Shown one piece after another: positions 35,118 through 44,296 of a stretch of 64,000 nt of DNA. Origin of the DNA: Xanthomonas sacchari (GTDB lineage: Bacteria; Pseudomonadota; Gammaproteobacteria; Xanthomonadales; Xanthomonadaceae); the NCBI RefSeq assembly GCF_024266585.1, contig NZ_CP100647.1, positions 1,159,001 to 1,223,000 on the forward strand, written 5' to 3'. The position numbers and the translations under genes were made by a program. Each line of letters opens with the position of its first letter. The first letter of the stretch is position 1. The notes under the pieces are model-generated. The model searched no databases, was not told the DNA's origin, and saw nothing but the letters and a program-made list of their open reading frames with translations.

Positions 35118-36173
35118 TCAAAGCCGATAGCTGATCGTGAAACTCCCAAACACCGGCGTCTGCCGCTGCAGGTCGAACTCGCGCGTGCGCCAGTAGCGGG
35201 CGAGCGCGAACTTCCATTTGCCGCGCATTACCGCCAGGCCGACGCCGGCGTCGCCCACGAAGGGGCGCTTCTTCACGCTGTGGCTGTCGCGGAAGGTGTT
35301 GCCGTCCAGGGTGATGTCGCGCAGCACCCAGCGGCCGTCGCTGGTCACGAACAGGTGCGCCGACCAGCCGCTGCCGAGGCTGCTGGCCGGCGGCGCGACG
35401 TTCTCGCCGGCAGGGCGCAGCGGCGAACTGCCGAAATCGTCCGGCAGCTTCCAGCCCAGGCGCAGTTCCATGCCCGCATTGGCGTGAGTGTCGAGCGTGC
35501 CCAGCGCGCCGCCCCAGTGGCTGATCGCGTCCCAGCCCCAGCCGTCGCGGCTGCCGTCGCCGGACCAGCGACGCAGGCGTTCGTGCAGCACGCGGAACAC
35601 CGGTTCGTCGTGCAACTGGTTGTCCCAGCCCTGGAACTTGGCGTCGCCGAGCAGCTCGTGCACCACGTCCTGCACCTGCTTGCCCTGCGCCGAGGGGCCG
35701 ATCAGGCCCAGGGTGAGTTGCGTGGTGCGCAGGCGCTCGTCCTGGCGCGCGTTGTAGCCGATGTTCATCAGCAACAGGCCGGCGTAGGGGCGGTCGTCCT
35801 CGATCAGGTCGCGGCGGGTCTTGTCGGTGGGGGTGAACAGCGCCTGGCCGACCGCGAAGGTCATGTTGCGCTGGGTGAAGTCGCTGCTCGGCTGCAGCCA
35901 GGTCAGAGCGCGGTTCACCGCCCGCGCCAGCCGTGGCAGGCAGGGGTCGTCGGTGTAGTCGCGCAGATTCGGCGAGACGATGATCAGGCCGAAACCATTG
36001 GTATAGCCCTGGTCCTGGCCGGCGCCGCCGAACAGGTCGTTGTCGACGCGGAAGTTGACCGTGGGTGCGGTCGCTTCCAGTGTGTCGCGCGGGCATTGCT
36101 CGGTGGCAGCTGCGGGCGCGGCGGCCAGGGCGAGGGCGGCAGCAACCGGAAGAAGCGGGTGCGATGACGGCAT
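35118..36173 (-). CDS. LpxR-like outer-membrane lipid A 3'-O-deacylase (DUF2219)
   Basis: A 351-residue exported beta-barrel. The signal peptide ends near AAAPAAA-TEQ. The family motifs are seen: NFRVDNDLFGGAGQDQGYTNGF (calcium and active-site region), FAVGQALFTPTDKTRRDLIEDDRPYAG, and a final aromatic-ending barrel strand (FTISYRL). LpxR removes the 3' acyloxyacyl chain of lipid A, altering recognition by hosts; many homologues are untested. The start at 36173 was chosen for the signal peptide; upstream in-frame extension to 36299 lacks one. Confidence 0.87.
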   Translation of the reverse strand: MPSSHPLLPVAAALALAAAPAAATEQCPRDTLEATAPTVNFRVDNDLFGGAGQDQGYTNGFGLIIVSPNLRDYTDDPCLPRLARAVNRALTWLQPSSDFTQRNMTFAVGQALFTPTDKTRRDLIEDDRPYAGLLLMNIGYNARQDERLRTTQLTLGLIGPSAQGKQVQDVVHELLGDAKFQGWDNQLHDEPVFRVLHERLRRWSGDGSRDGWGWDAISHWGGALGTLDTHANAGMELRLGWKLPDDFGSSPLRPAGENVAPPASSLGSGWSAHLFVTSDGRWVLRDITLDGNTFRDSHSVKKRPFVGDAGVGLAVMRGKWKFALARYWRTREFDLQRQTPVFGSFTISYRL

Positions 36174-36276
36174 GAATGGCGTCTCTGTTCGGAAGAGGGG
36201 GGCGGCGCCGCCCGCCCGCCGCCAGCGGCAGGGGTGAACAGCAGGGACCATGAACGCAGCCCGTGCGACAAGGATA

Positions 36277-36333
36277 GGCAAATGCGCTGTAGCGGACAAA
36301 TTCGTCCGTTTGGGTTTGTCCGTCCCATTTGCC
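36277..36333. promoter_or_regulatory. Nested inverted repeats upstream of the LpxR-like gene
   Basis: The outer pair is GGCAAATG (36277-36284) and CATTTGCC (36326-36333); the inner pair is CGGACAAA (36293-36300) and TTTGTCCG (36315-36322). They lie about 105-160 bp upstream of the minus-strand LpxR-like start and about 185 bp before ybeD. It may be an operator or a hairpin; no known regulator motif is recognised. The remainder of the 342-bp gap (36174-36515) shows nothing else. Confidence 0.4.
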
Positions 36334-36515
36334 CGCTTGCCGTGTGAAGGCGGCCGTGCGATGGGCGGAGCAGATAGTCATGCCGACGGGGCAACGGCGA
36401 CGCCCGCACCTGGCAAGTCGGTGCTCCGTCCGGCGCGGTGCCACGGTCCCCAGGCGCTGCCCGTCCGCGCATGCGCGGCCTTGGGTTTGCCCGGCGCCGG
36501 CCCGATAATGCGGAT

Positions 36516-36794
36516 ATGGACATCACTTCCGACAACCCCGATCACGGTTTCCAGTTCCCCGGCATCTTCGAACTCAGCGCCATGGGCACCGCCAACACCG
36601 GCCTGGAGTCCGAGCTGCCGCGCCTGCTCGTCGCCGCCGGCGTGGAGGTGGTGGAGGAGCGCATCAGCTGGAAGCACTCGTCCAACGGCAAATATGTGTC
36701 GGTGCGCATCGCCTTCCGCGCCGTCGACCGCGCCCAGTACGACGCTGCGCACCAGGCGCTGCGCGAACATCCGGAAGTGAAGTGGACGCTGTAG
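36516..36794 (+). CDS. ybeD: YbeD/DUF493 family protein
   Basis: A 92-residue cytosolic protein with an ACT-like ferredoxin fold. It shows [13 protein letters not shown] at the start and [35 protein letters not shown] at the end, typical of YbeD. It is usually found beside lipB, as here, but its biochemical role is unknown. The ATG at 36516 is the only one that fits the family length. lipB begins inside its last codons. Confidence 0.93.
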   Translation: MDITSDNPDHGFQFPGIFELSAMGTANTGLESELPRLLVAAGVEVVEERISWKHSSNGKYVSVRIAFRAVDRAQYDAAHQALREHPEVKWTL

Positions 36795-37489
36795 CCGAGG
36801 ACGCGCCGCTGGCGCCGGCGCGCGCGCTGCCGCCGTGCCGGGTCCGCCAGCTCGGCCGCCAGCCCTATGAGCCGGTGTGGCGGGCGATGCAGCGTTTCAC
36901 CGACGCGCGCGACGCGGACACGCCCGACGAGCTGTGGGTGGTCGAACACGAACCGGTGTTCACCCTCGGCCAGGCCGGCAAGCCGGAACACGTGCTGGCG
37001 CCCGGCGACATCCCGGTGCTGCAGGTCGATCGCGGCGGCCAGGTCACCTACCACGGCCCCGGCCAGCTGGTGGTGTACCCGCTGCTGGACCTGCGCCGGC
37101 TGCACATCGGCGTGCGCGACTACGTGTGCCGGATCGAGCAGGCGATCATCGACACCCTCGACGAGTGGAACATCCTCGGCCAGCGCCGCGACGGCGCGCC
37201 GGGTGTCTACGTCGGCGGCGCCAAGGTCGCCGCGTTGGGCATCCGCGTGCGCCGCGGCTGCACCTTCCACGGCCTGTCGTTCAACGTGGCGATGGACCTG
37301 GAGCCGTTCCATCGGATCAATCCCTGCGGCTACCAGGGCCTGCAGGTGACCGCGGTGCTAGACTTGGGTGGTCCCTCCGGCATGCAGGCGGTCACGCCGG
37401 TCCTGCTGGCCCAACTGGCGCGCCAGTTCGGGCTGACCCTGCAGCCGCTCGACGCCCTGCCCGATCTTTCGCTCACGCACGCGGCCTGA
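36782..37489 (+). CDS. lipB: Octanoyltransferase LipB
   Basis: A 235-residue cytosolic enzyme that moves octanoyl from acyl carrier protein to lipoyl domains. It shows [21 protein letters not shown], the catalytic lysine in [15 protein letters not shown] and the acyl-thioester cysteine in [11 protein letters not shown]. The start is a GTG at 36782, overlapping ybeD by 13 bp; the next in-frame ATG would delete conserved sequence. lipA follows after 22 bp. Confidence 0.95.
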   Translation: MDAVAEDAPLAPARALPPCRVRQLGRQPYEPVWRAMQRFTDARDADTPDELWVVEHEPVFTLGQAGKPEHVLAPGDIPVLQVDRGGQVTYHGPGQLVVYPLLDLRRLHIGVRDYVCRIEQAIIDTLDEWNILGQRRDGAPGVYVGGAKVAALGIRVRRGCTFHGLSFNVAMDLEPFHRINPCGYQGLQVTAVLDLGGPSGMQAVTPVLLAQLARQFGLTLQPLDALPDLSLTHAA

Positions 37490-37511
37490 CCGCCTGCCCG
37501 CCGACCACGCC

Positions 37512-38522
37512 ATGACCCAGCCCAGCGCACGCTCCATTCCCTTGCAGGTCCTTTCCGGCGACAGCGCGCCCGCGCCGCTGCAGACCGGCGTCAAGCAGTT
37601 GGGCGGCGACAAGATCGCGCGCTCGCCGGTGCAGTTCGCCGATGCGCCGGTGTTGCGCAAGCCGTCGTGGATCCGCGTGCGCATTCCTTCCGGCAATGCG
37701 GTGCAGAATCTGAAGGCCAAGCTGCGCGAGAACCGCCTGGTCACCGTCTGCGAAGAGGCCAGCTGCCCGAACATCCACGAGTGCTTCGGCCATGGCACCG
37801 CCACCTTCATGATCCTGGGCGAGGTCTGCACCCGGCGCTGCTCGTTCTGCGATGTCGCGCACGGCCGGCCCAAGCCGCCGGATGCCGGCGAACCGGCCAG
37901 CCTGGCGCAGACCGTGGCCGACATGGGCCTGAAGTACGTGGTGGTGACCAGCGTCGACCGCGACGACCTGCGCGACGGCGGCGCCCAGCATTTCGCCGAC
38001 TGCATCGGCGCGATCCGCGTCGCCGCGCCGGCCACCCGCATCGAGATCCTGACCCCGGACTTCCGCGGCAAGGGCCGCATGGATCGCGCGCTGGAGATCC
38101 TGGCGACCAATCCGCCGGATGTGTTCAACCACAACATCGAGACGGTGCCGGACCTGTATCCCAACGTGCGTCCGGGCGCCGACTACCAGTGGTCGCTGAC
38201 CCTGCTCAAGAAGTTCAAGGCGCAGCATCCGGCCATCGCCACCAAGTCCGGCATCATGCTCGGCCTGGGCGAGACCCTGGAGCAGGTGCAGGCGACCCTG
38301 CGCGACCTGCGCGCGCACGACGTGGACATGGTCACCATCGGCCAGTACCTGCAGCCCACCGCGCATCACCACCCGGTGATGCGCTACTGGACGCCGGACG
38401 AGTACAAGGCGCTGGAGGAGTACGGCAACGCGCTGGGCTTCAGCCATGTCGCCTCCGGCCCGATGGTGCGTTCCTCCTACCACGCCGATCGCCAGGCCGC
38501 CGGCGCCGGCGTCGCCGCCTGA
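37512..38522 (+). CDS. lipA: Lipoyl synthase LipA
   Basis: A 336-residue radical SAM enzyme that inserts two sulfurs into octanoyl-protein. The auxiliary cluster motif [12 protein letters not shown] and the SAM cluster motif CTRRCSFC are both complete; [21 protein letters not shown] and the C-terminal RSSYHAD serine motif are present. It works directly after LipB, its neighbour. Confidence 0.97.
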   Translation: MTQPSARSIPLQVLSGDSAPAPLQTGVKQLGGDKIARSPVQFADAPVLRKPSWIRVRIPSGNAVQNLKAKLRENRLVTVCEEASCPNIHECFGHGTATFMILGEVCTRRCSFCDVAHGRPKPPDAGEPASLAQTVADMGLKYVVVTSVDRDDLRDGGAQHFADCIGAIRVAAPATRIEILTPDFRGKGRMDRALEILATNPPDVFNHNIETVPDLYPNVRPGADYQWSLTLLKKFKAQHPAIATKSGIMLGLGETLEQVQATLRDLRAHDVDMVTIGQYLQPTAHHHPVMRYWTPDEYKALEEYGNALGFSHVASGPMVRSSYHADRQAAGAGVAA

Positions 38523-38742
38523 GCCGCCGCTGCGCGCATCGCGCCCTGCCGTCGCGGCGACGCGCGTTCGTCGCCGCGGGACGACCGTCCGCGCGGCCCG
38601 CACCGGCAGCGTTCACATTTCTGCGTAAGCCGGCAGCTAGTCTGCTTCATGAACAGGTGACACGGCCTGCAACTTGCGTCACTGTCGTGTTGTCTCACGC
38701 GATGTGCTGCCCCCCTGACGGCTTGGTGCCGAGAGTCCCCAG

Positions 38743-40920
38743 ATGAAATTCAAAGCTTCCGCCTTCCTGCTGGCGTTTGCGCTGACCGCACCGCTGGCGC
38801 TGTTCGCCCGGACCGATGCGCCCGCGTTGCCGGCCGCTGCCACCGCCGATCAGGCCACCACCGCCAAGCTGGTGTACGGCCTGCTCTCCGACAGCCGCTA
38901 CGCCTACCGGCCGCGCGCCCTCGACGAGGCGACTTCGAAGGAGGTCTTCAAGAAGTATCTGGAGACCCTGGACGGCAGCAAGCAGTTCTTCACCCAGGCC
39001 GACGTCGACAAGTTCGCCGGGTTCCAGAACAACTTGGGCGCCGACATCGCCTCCGGCCAGCTGGAACCGGCGTTCCAGATCTTCGCCGTGTACCGGCAGC
39101 GGGTGGACGAGCGCATCGCCTACGCGCGCAAGCTGCTCAAGCAGGACTTCAACTTCGACGGCGACGAGAAGTTCGAGTACGACCGCAAGAACGCGCCGTG
39201 GGCCAAGGACGACCAGGAACTGGATGCGCTGTGGCGCAAGTCGGTGATGAACGACTGGCTGCGGCTCAAGCTGGCCGGCAAGAAGCCGGAGGACATCCGC
39301 AAGACCCTGGACAAGCGCTACGCCAATCTCGACGATTCGGTGAAGGAGCTGAAGAGCGAGGACGTGTTCCAGTTCTTCATGAATGCCTACACCAACACGG
39401 TCGATCCGCACACCGACTACTTCACCCCGCGCACCGCCGAGAACTTCAACCAGCAGATGTCGCTGTCGCTGGAAGGCATCGGCGCGCAGCTGCAGAAGCA
39501 GGACGACCTGGTGGTGATCCGCGAGGTGATCCCGGGCGGTCCGGCCGCGTTGGACGGCACGCTCAAGCCGGGCGACCGCATCGTCGGCGTCGGCCAGGGC
39601 AAGAGCGGTCCGGTCGAGGACGTGATCGGCTGGCGCATCGACGACGTGGTCGCCAAGATCCGCGGCGACAAGGACACCCAGGTGCGCTTGGAATACATCC
39701 CGGCCGAGGCCGGCGTGGACGGCAAGCACCGCCAGGTGCTGCTGACCCGGCAGAAGGTGCGCCTGGCCGAACAGGCCGCCAAGGGCGAGACCATCGACCT
39801 GCCGGCGAAGGACGGCGAACCGGCGCGGCGCATCGGCGTGATCAAGCTGCCGGCGTTCTACCAGGACTTCGAAGGCCGCCGCCGCAACGCCAAGGACTAT
39901 GCCTCGGCGACCCGCGACGTGGCCAAGCTGCTGGCCGGGTTCAAGACCGACAAGGTCGACGGCGTGGTGCTGGACCTGCGCAATAACGGCGGCGGTTCGC
40001 TGGACGAGGCGATCGAGCTGACCGGCCTTTTCATCGAACAGGGCCCGGTGGTGCAGGTGCGCGAATCCGGCGGCCGCGTCACCGTCAACAGCGACCAGAA
40101 CCCGGGTGTGGCCTGGGACGGCCCGCTGGCGGTGCTGATCAATCGCGGCTCGGCCTCGGCCTCGGAGATCTTCGCCGGCGCCATCCAGGACTACGGCCGC
40201 GGCCTGGTCATCGGCGAGACCAGCTTCGGCAAGGGCACCGTGCAGAACATCGTCGACCTGGACCGCTGGCCGGCCAACGAGACCGACCGCTTCGGCCAGG
40301 TCAAGCTGACCATCGCCCAGTTCTTCCGCGTCAGCGGCAGCAGCACCCAGCACAAGGGCGTGGTGCCGGACATCGCCTTCCCGGCCAGCGTCGATGCCAC
40401 CGAGTTCGGCGAGAGCACCTACGACAACGCCCTGCCGTGGAGCCGCATCGCCGCGGTGCCGCACACCCAGTACGGCAATTTCGCGCCGCTGCTGCCCAAG
40501 CTGGAGGCGCTGCACACCACGCGCATCGCCAACGACAAGGAGTTCCAGTGGTGGGAAGAGGACGTGCGCCAGTTCCGCACCGAGGCGGCGAAGAAGTACG
40601 TGGTGCTCAACGAGGCCGAGCGCCGCGCCGAGCGTGAGAAGCAGGATGCGCAGCGCAAGCAGCGCCAGGAGATCCGCAAGCAGCTTGGCCTGCCGCTGGA
40701 TCCGCTGGCCGACGACAGCAGCGACGACGGCCTGACCGGCAACGAGCGCGACATCGTCAAGGACGCCGCGCGCGAGAAGCTGGTCGACAAGCGCCCGGAC
40801 CCGCTGCTGCGCGAATCGGCCTCGATCCTGGCCGACGCGGTGAACCTGCTGGAGAAGGACCGCCCGCTGTCGGCGCAGGTGCTGCCGCAGTCCACCGGCC
40901 CGGGGCGCTGGGCCGACTGA
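38743..40920 (+). CDS. prc: Periplasmic tail-specific protease Prc
   Basis: A 725-residue carboxy-terminal processing protease (S41) with a signal peptide (to about residue 22). A PDZ domain lies at about 245-330 (SLSLEGIGAQLQKQDDLVVI), and the catalytic Ser/Lys dyad is in RGSASASEIFAGA and GETSFGKGTVQ. A Lys/Arg/Glu-rich C-terminal region follows, as in the E. coli enzyme. It degrades misfolded or tagged periplasmic proteins and wall hydrolases, fitting the cell-wall neighbourhood. It ends at a strong terminator. Confidence 0.94.
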   Translation: MKFKASAFLLAFALTAPLALFARTDAPALPAAATADQATTAKLVYGLLSDSRYAYRPRALDEATSKEVFKKYLETLDGSKQFFTQADVDKFAGFQNNLGADIASGQLEPAFQIFAVYRQRVDERIAYARKLLKQDFNFDGDEKFEYDRKNAPWAKDDQELDALWRKSVMNDWLRLKLAGKKPEDIRKTLDKRYANLDDSVKELKSEDVFQFFMNAYTNTVDPHTDYFTPRTAENFNQQMSLSLEGIGAQLQKQDDLVVIREVIPGGPAALDGTLKPGDRIVGVGQGKSGPVEDVIGWRIDDVVAKIRGDKDTQVRLEYIPAEAGVDGKHRQVLLTRQKVRLAEQAAKGETIDLPAKDGEPARRIGVIKLPAFYQDFEGRRRNAKDYASATRDVAKLLAGFKTDKVDGVVLDLRNNGGGSLDEAIELTGLFIEQGPVVQVRESGGRVTVNSDQNPGVAWDGPLAVLINRGSASASEIFAGAIQDYGRGLVIGETSFGKGTVQNIVDLDRWPANETDRFGQVKLTIAQFFRVSGSSTQHKGVVPDIAFPASVDATEFGESTYDNALPWSRIAAVPHTQYGNFAPLLPKLEALHTTRIANDKEFQWWEEDVRQFRTEAAKKYVVLNEAERRAEREKQDAQRKQRQEIRKQLGLPLDPLADDSSDDGLTGNERDIVKDAAREKLVDKRPDPLLRESASILADAVNLLEKDRPLSAQVLPQSTGPGRWAD

Positions 40921-40949
40921 GCCCGCGCTCCACCGCCGCGCGCAAACGG

Positions 40950-40984
40950 AACGCGCCATCGCCCAGCGGTGGCGCGTTTTTTTG
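40950..40984 (+). terminator. Rho-independent terminator after prc
   Basis: The stem ACGCGCCA/TGGCGCGT has an 11-nt loop and is followed by seven or eight T residues. Confidence 0.9.
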
Positions 40985-41325
40985 TGGGAGCGACATCAGG
41001 CACCTCCGGCAACTCGTTTCCGCCACACGCACGCCGCATTCAGATCACCCGGTAGGAGCGGCTTCAGCCGCGACGGGCGTTCCCGATAAAGCCTGCCGGG
41101 TGAAGCCGCGCCTACACGACACGGCCGTCGTTGTTCGAGGTGCCTATCCGTCGCGACGGCGTGACCGACCCCGCCTGTCGCGACGGAAGACCACCTCGCA
41201 TTGCGCGCTTGGCCGTGTCCCGGCGGGACGCACCATTGCCTGGTAGGAGCGGCTGCAGCCGCCCCTACAGATGAGGGGCCCGTCGCGATCAGGTCCATCC
41301 CCGCATCGTCGCGACCGGCGAGGCC
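40985..41325. other. Gap of about 340 bp with two REP hairpins
   Basis: No gene is supported. A long REP pair spans 41052-41115 (GTAGGAGCGGCTTCAGCCGC ... GCCGCGCCTAC) and a compact 26-bp palindrome spans 41243-41268 (GTAGGAGCGGCTG/CAGCCGCCCCTAC, one mismatch). Nothing else is seen between prc and the convergent permease. Confidence 0.75.
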
Positions 41326-42081
41326 CTAGCCCAGCGCCTGCCACAACTGATGCAACCCCAGTCCCAGCAAGGTCACGAAGAACACGCGGTGGAACGCACT
41401 GGCGGAGATGCGCCGGCGCAGCCGCGCACCCAGCCACATGCCGACGGCGGTGGGCAGCAGCGCCAGCAGCGAGGGACCCAGCGCCTGGGTGGGGAAGGCG
41501 CCGTGCGCGACCAGTGCCGCGGCCAGCGCCAGGGTGGCCGCGGCAAAGCAACTGCCCAGGGCGCGCAGCAGCGTGTCCCGCGGCAGGTCCAGCGCCACCA
41601 GGTAGGGCAGGACCGGCAACACGAACACGCCGGTGGCGCCGGTCAGCAGGCCGGTCGCCAGGCCCACCGGCGGCCCTGCCCAGCGTGCCTGCGATGGCGA
41701 CAGTCGCGGCTGCCAACGGCGCAGGCCGAGCACGGCGTACAGCGCCAGCAACGCGCCCAGGCCGGCGCGCGCCAGCCGCGGGTCGGCGCCGGCCAGGATG
41801 CCGGCGCTGCACCAGGTGCCGGCGACGATGCATGCCAGCAGCGGCCACAGCCGCCGCAGCAGCGCGCCGGTGCCGGCGCCCCAGGCCTGTTGCAGGTTGG
41901 TCAGCAGGGATGGCAGCGCCAGCAGCGCCGCCGCCTCGGTCGGCGTCAGCCACAGCCCGAGCAGGCCCATCGCCACCGTCGGCAGGCCCATCCCGGCCAT
42001 GCCCTTGACGCCGCCGGCGAGCAGGAAGACCAGGGCGATCGACAGCAGGTGCGGTGCGAGGGTGTCCATGGCCTCCAGCAT
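41326..42081 (-). CDS. TauE/SafE-family membrane permease
   Basis: A 251-residue inner-membrane protein with about eight hydrophobic helices, conserved GGVKGMAGMGLP near the start and the second-half repeat GLLTGATGVFVLPVLPYLVAL typical of TauE/SafE sulfite or organosulfur exporters. The substrate is unknown. The start is uncertain between 42081 and 42069; the latter has GGAGG too close to its ATG. It is divergent from a LysR gene 74 bp away that may control it. Confidence 0.87.
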   Translation of the reverse strand: MLEAMDTLAPHLLSIALVFLLAGGVKGMAGMGLPTVAMGLLGLWLTPTEAAALLALPSLLTNLQQAWGAGTGALLRRLWPLLACIVAGTWCSAGILAGADPRLARAGLGALLALYAVLGLRRWQPRLSPSQARWAGPPVGLATGLLTGATGVFVLPVLPYLVALDLPRDTLLRALGSCFAAATLALAAALVAHGAFPTQALGPSLLALLPTAVGMWLGARLRRRISASAFHRVFFVTLLGLGLHQLWQALG

Positions 42082-42155
42082 CGGTGTGGCGCGGCGGCCG
42101 GACAATGCGCGAATGCTTCAGGCAGACTTCGGCAACGACGAAGGCGGGAGCGCCG

Positions 42156-43064
42156 ATGCATCTGGATTTCACCGATCTGCGGCTGTTCCTGGCGGTGGCC
42201 GAGGCCGGCAGCATCACCGCCGGTGCCGAGCGCGCGGCGCTGTCGCTGGCCGCCGCCAGCGCCCGCATCCGCGCGCTGGAGACGCAGCTCGGCGTCGCCC
42301 TGTTCGAGCGCGGTCCGCGCGGCGTCGGCCTCACCGCGGCCGGCACCGCGCTGCTGCGGCACGCGCGGCAATTGCTGCGCCAGGCCGAGGCGATGCGCAG
42401 CGAACTGGGCGACTACGCCGGCGGTCACCCGGTCAGCGTGCGCCTGCTGGCCAATACTGCGGCACTGTCGGAATGGTTGCCGGAGGTGCTGGCCGAGTTC
42501 CTGGTGGCGCATCCGCGCGTCGACCTGGCGCTGCGCGAGCAGGGCAGCGTCGCCGCGGCCGATGCGCTGCGCGAGCAACGCGCCGATCTGGCGGTGATCG
42601 CCGACCATGCCGATCTGCAGGGCCTGCAGGCGCACCCGTTCCGGCAGGATCGGCTGGTGCTGGTGGCGGCGGCCGCGCACCCGCTGGCACAGGCGCCGCA
42701 GTTGCGGCTCTCGGAGGTGTGGCAGGCGCAGTTCCTCGGCCTGGCCGAGGACAGCGCCCTGCAGCAACACCTGCGCACGCAGGCGGCGCGCGCCGGCGGG
42801 CAGTTGCGCATCCGCGCGCAGGTGCACGGCATCGAACCGCTGTGCCGGATGCTGGCGCGCGGCGCCGGCGTGGCGATCCTGCCGCAGGCGGCGCTGCAGC
42901 GGGTCAGCGTACGCGCGCAGCTGGTCGCGGTGCCGCTGCAGGAGCCGTGGGCGCTGCGCCAATTGTCGATCGTCTGGCGGCCGACACCGGTGCCGTCACC
43001 GCCGGTGCAGCAGGTGTTGGACTGGTTGTGTGCGCATGCCGACGCTGTCGCGCCGTCAACGTGA
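42156..43064 (+). CDS. LysR-family transcriptional regulator
   Basis: A 302-residue regulator. The N-terminal winged helix (LRLFLAVAEAGSITAGAERAALSLAAASARIRALETQLG) and the periplasmic-binding-like effector domain (about 90-290) are clear. It is transcribed away from the TauE/SafE permease, and LysR proteins commonly control such a divergent neighbour from the shared 74-bp gap. The ATG at 42156 follows GGGAG. The inducer is unknown. Confidence 0.92.
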   Translation: MHLDFTDLRLFLAVAEAGSITAGAERAALSLAAASARIRALETQLGVALFERGPRGVGLTAAGTALLRHARQLLRQAEAMRSELGDYAGGHPVSVRLLANTAALSEWLPEVLAEFLVAHPRVDLALREQGSVAAADALREQRADLAVIADHADLQGLQAHPFRQDRLVLVAAAAHPLAQAPQLRLSEVWQAQFLGLAEDSALQQHLRTQAARAGGQLRIRAQVHGIEPLCRMLARGAGVAILPQAALQRVSVRAQLVAVPLQEPWALRQLSIVWRPTPVPSPPVQQVLDWLCAHADAVAPST

Positions 43065-43150
43065 GCGGTGATACGCCGGCGCCGCGTGGACGCCGACGAT
43101 GACGTGCGTTGACGTGCGTTATCGCGGCTCGGCGGGTGGCGGCGTGCCTT

Positions 43151-43216
43151 GCGGGAACGGCTCCAGCCACGACGGGCTTTGCTGGTGAAGCCCGTCGCGG
43201 CTGAAGCCGCTCCTAC
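43151..43216. repeat. REP pair after the LysR gene
   Basis: GGAACGGCTCCAGCCACGACGGGCTT faces AAGCCCGTCGCGGCTGAAGCCGCTCC, arms of about 26 bp with a few mismatches. It lies between the LysR gene and the convergent phosphoesterase. Confidence 0.7.
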
Positions 43217-43328
43217 GGTAGGCGGCCTTAGCCGGACGTTGTCCGGCTGCAATGCGGCGGCTAGACCGGCAAAGGCACAGGCTCCCGCGCCTGCCGATGC
43301 GCCTGCGGTCGTTGCTCGGGGACCTCGG

Positions 43329-44210
43329 TCACTGCGGCCAGGCGAACGTGGCGATCACCGGGAAATGGTCCGACGGCCAATGGCCCTGCGGCCGCGCATC
43401 GAGCGTGGCGTAGTGGGTGGCCTGCAGTCCGCGCGAGAGGATCCAGTCGATGCGCCGGTCCGGGTGGCCGGTGAAGTCGTGGAAGGTCGCTTCCGGCCCC
43501 TGCGGCTGCGCGACCTGGGCGCGCGCGTCGGCGAGGCTGGCGGTGAGGGTGCGATAGGTCGGCGAGTCCGGCACCGTGTTGAAGTCGCCGGTCAGCACCA
43601 CCGGCACGTCCGCCGGCAGCGCCTGCAGGCGCTTCACGATCAGCGCCGCGCCCTTGGCGCGCGCCGCTTCGTCTTCGTCGCGATAGGGCAGGTGGGTGTC
43701 GAACAGGTAGAAGCGGCGGCCATCGCCGATGCGCTCGAACAGCCCCCAGTTGACCATGCGCGGCAGCGGATGGCCCCAACTGATGCTGCCGACCACGTCG
43801 GGCGTGTCCGACAGCCAGAAGTCGCCCGATTCAACCAGCTTCAACTTGCGGCTGTCGTAGAACACGCCCATGCGCTCGCCGTCGTCCTTGCCGTCGCGGC
43901 TGCGGCCGAACCAGCGGTACTCGGGCAGTTGCGCGGCCAGGTAGTCGGCCTGGCGCTCGACCAGCTCCTGGGTGCCGAACACGTCCGGATGCTGCGCGCG
44001 GATCAGCGCGGCCATCGCGCTGCGGCGCACCTCCCAGCGCTTGTCGCCGTCGGTGTCGACCGGCACGCGCACGTTGAAGCTCATCACCTTGAGCGGCGCC
44101 GGCGCGGCAGGCGGCGCCGGCGTGCGCGCCTGCGCCGGTGCGATGCACACGCCCAGCACCAGCAGCAGAGGAAGCGCGAGCTTGCGCGTGAACGGCAGCG
44201 ACAGCGACAT
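43329..44210 (-). CDS. Exported endonuclease/exonuclease/phosphatase-family protein
   Basis: A 293-residue EEP-fold (DNase I-like) hydrolase with a signal peptide (to about residue 28, APAQA-RTP). The fold's signatures are visible: VMSFNVRV, FGTQELVERQ (metal-binding Glu), FDTHLPYRDEDEAARAKGA, LTGDFNTVPDSPTYRTL and the C-terminal DWILSRG and SDHFPVIATF. The likely reaction is phosphodiester or phosphomonoester cleavage in the periplasm or outside the cell; sugar-phosphate, lipid and nucleic-acid substrates all occur in the family. It lies 86 bp downstream of the GH53 gene on the same strand and may share its transcript. Confidence 0.86.
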   Translation of the reverse strand: MSLSLPFTRKLALPLLLVLGVCIAPAQARTPAPPAAPAPLKVMSFNVRVPVDTDGDKRWEVRRSAMAALIRAQHPDVFGTQELVERQADYLAAQLPEYRWFGRSRDGKDDGERMGVFYDSRKLKLVESGDFWLSDTPDVVGSISWGHPLPRMVNWGLFERIGDGRRFYLFDTHLPYRDEDEAARAKGAALIVKRLQALPADVPVVLTGDFNTVPDSPTYRTLTASLADARAQVAQPQGPEATFHDFTGHPDRRIDWILSRGLQATHYATLDARPQGHWPSDHFPVIATFAWPQ

Positions 44211-44296
44211 GGCAGATCTCGACAGGAGCGGAGCGCGCGATGGTGGCACGGCGGCGGTGTCGGTGACCACCGCGCGGCGCGCCTGCCGAGCGGCGA

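Noticed and set aside
38612-38643. TTCACA...TAGTCT as a prc promoter
   Set aside because: The spacer would be 20 bp, too long for a sigma-70 promoter.
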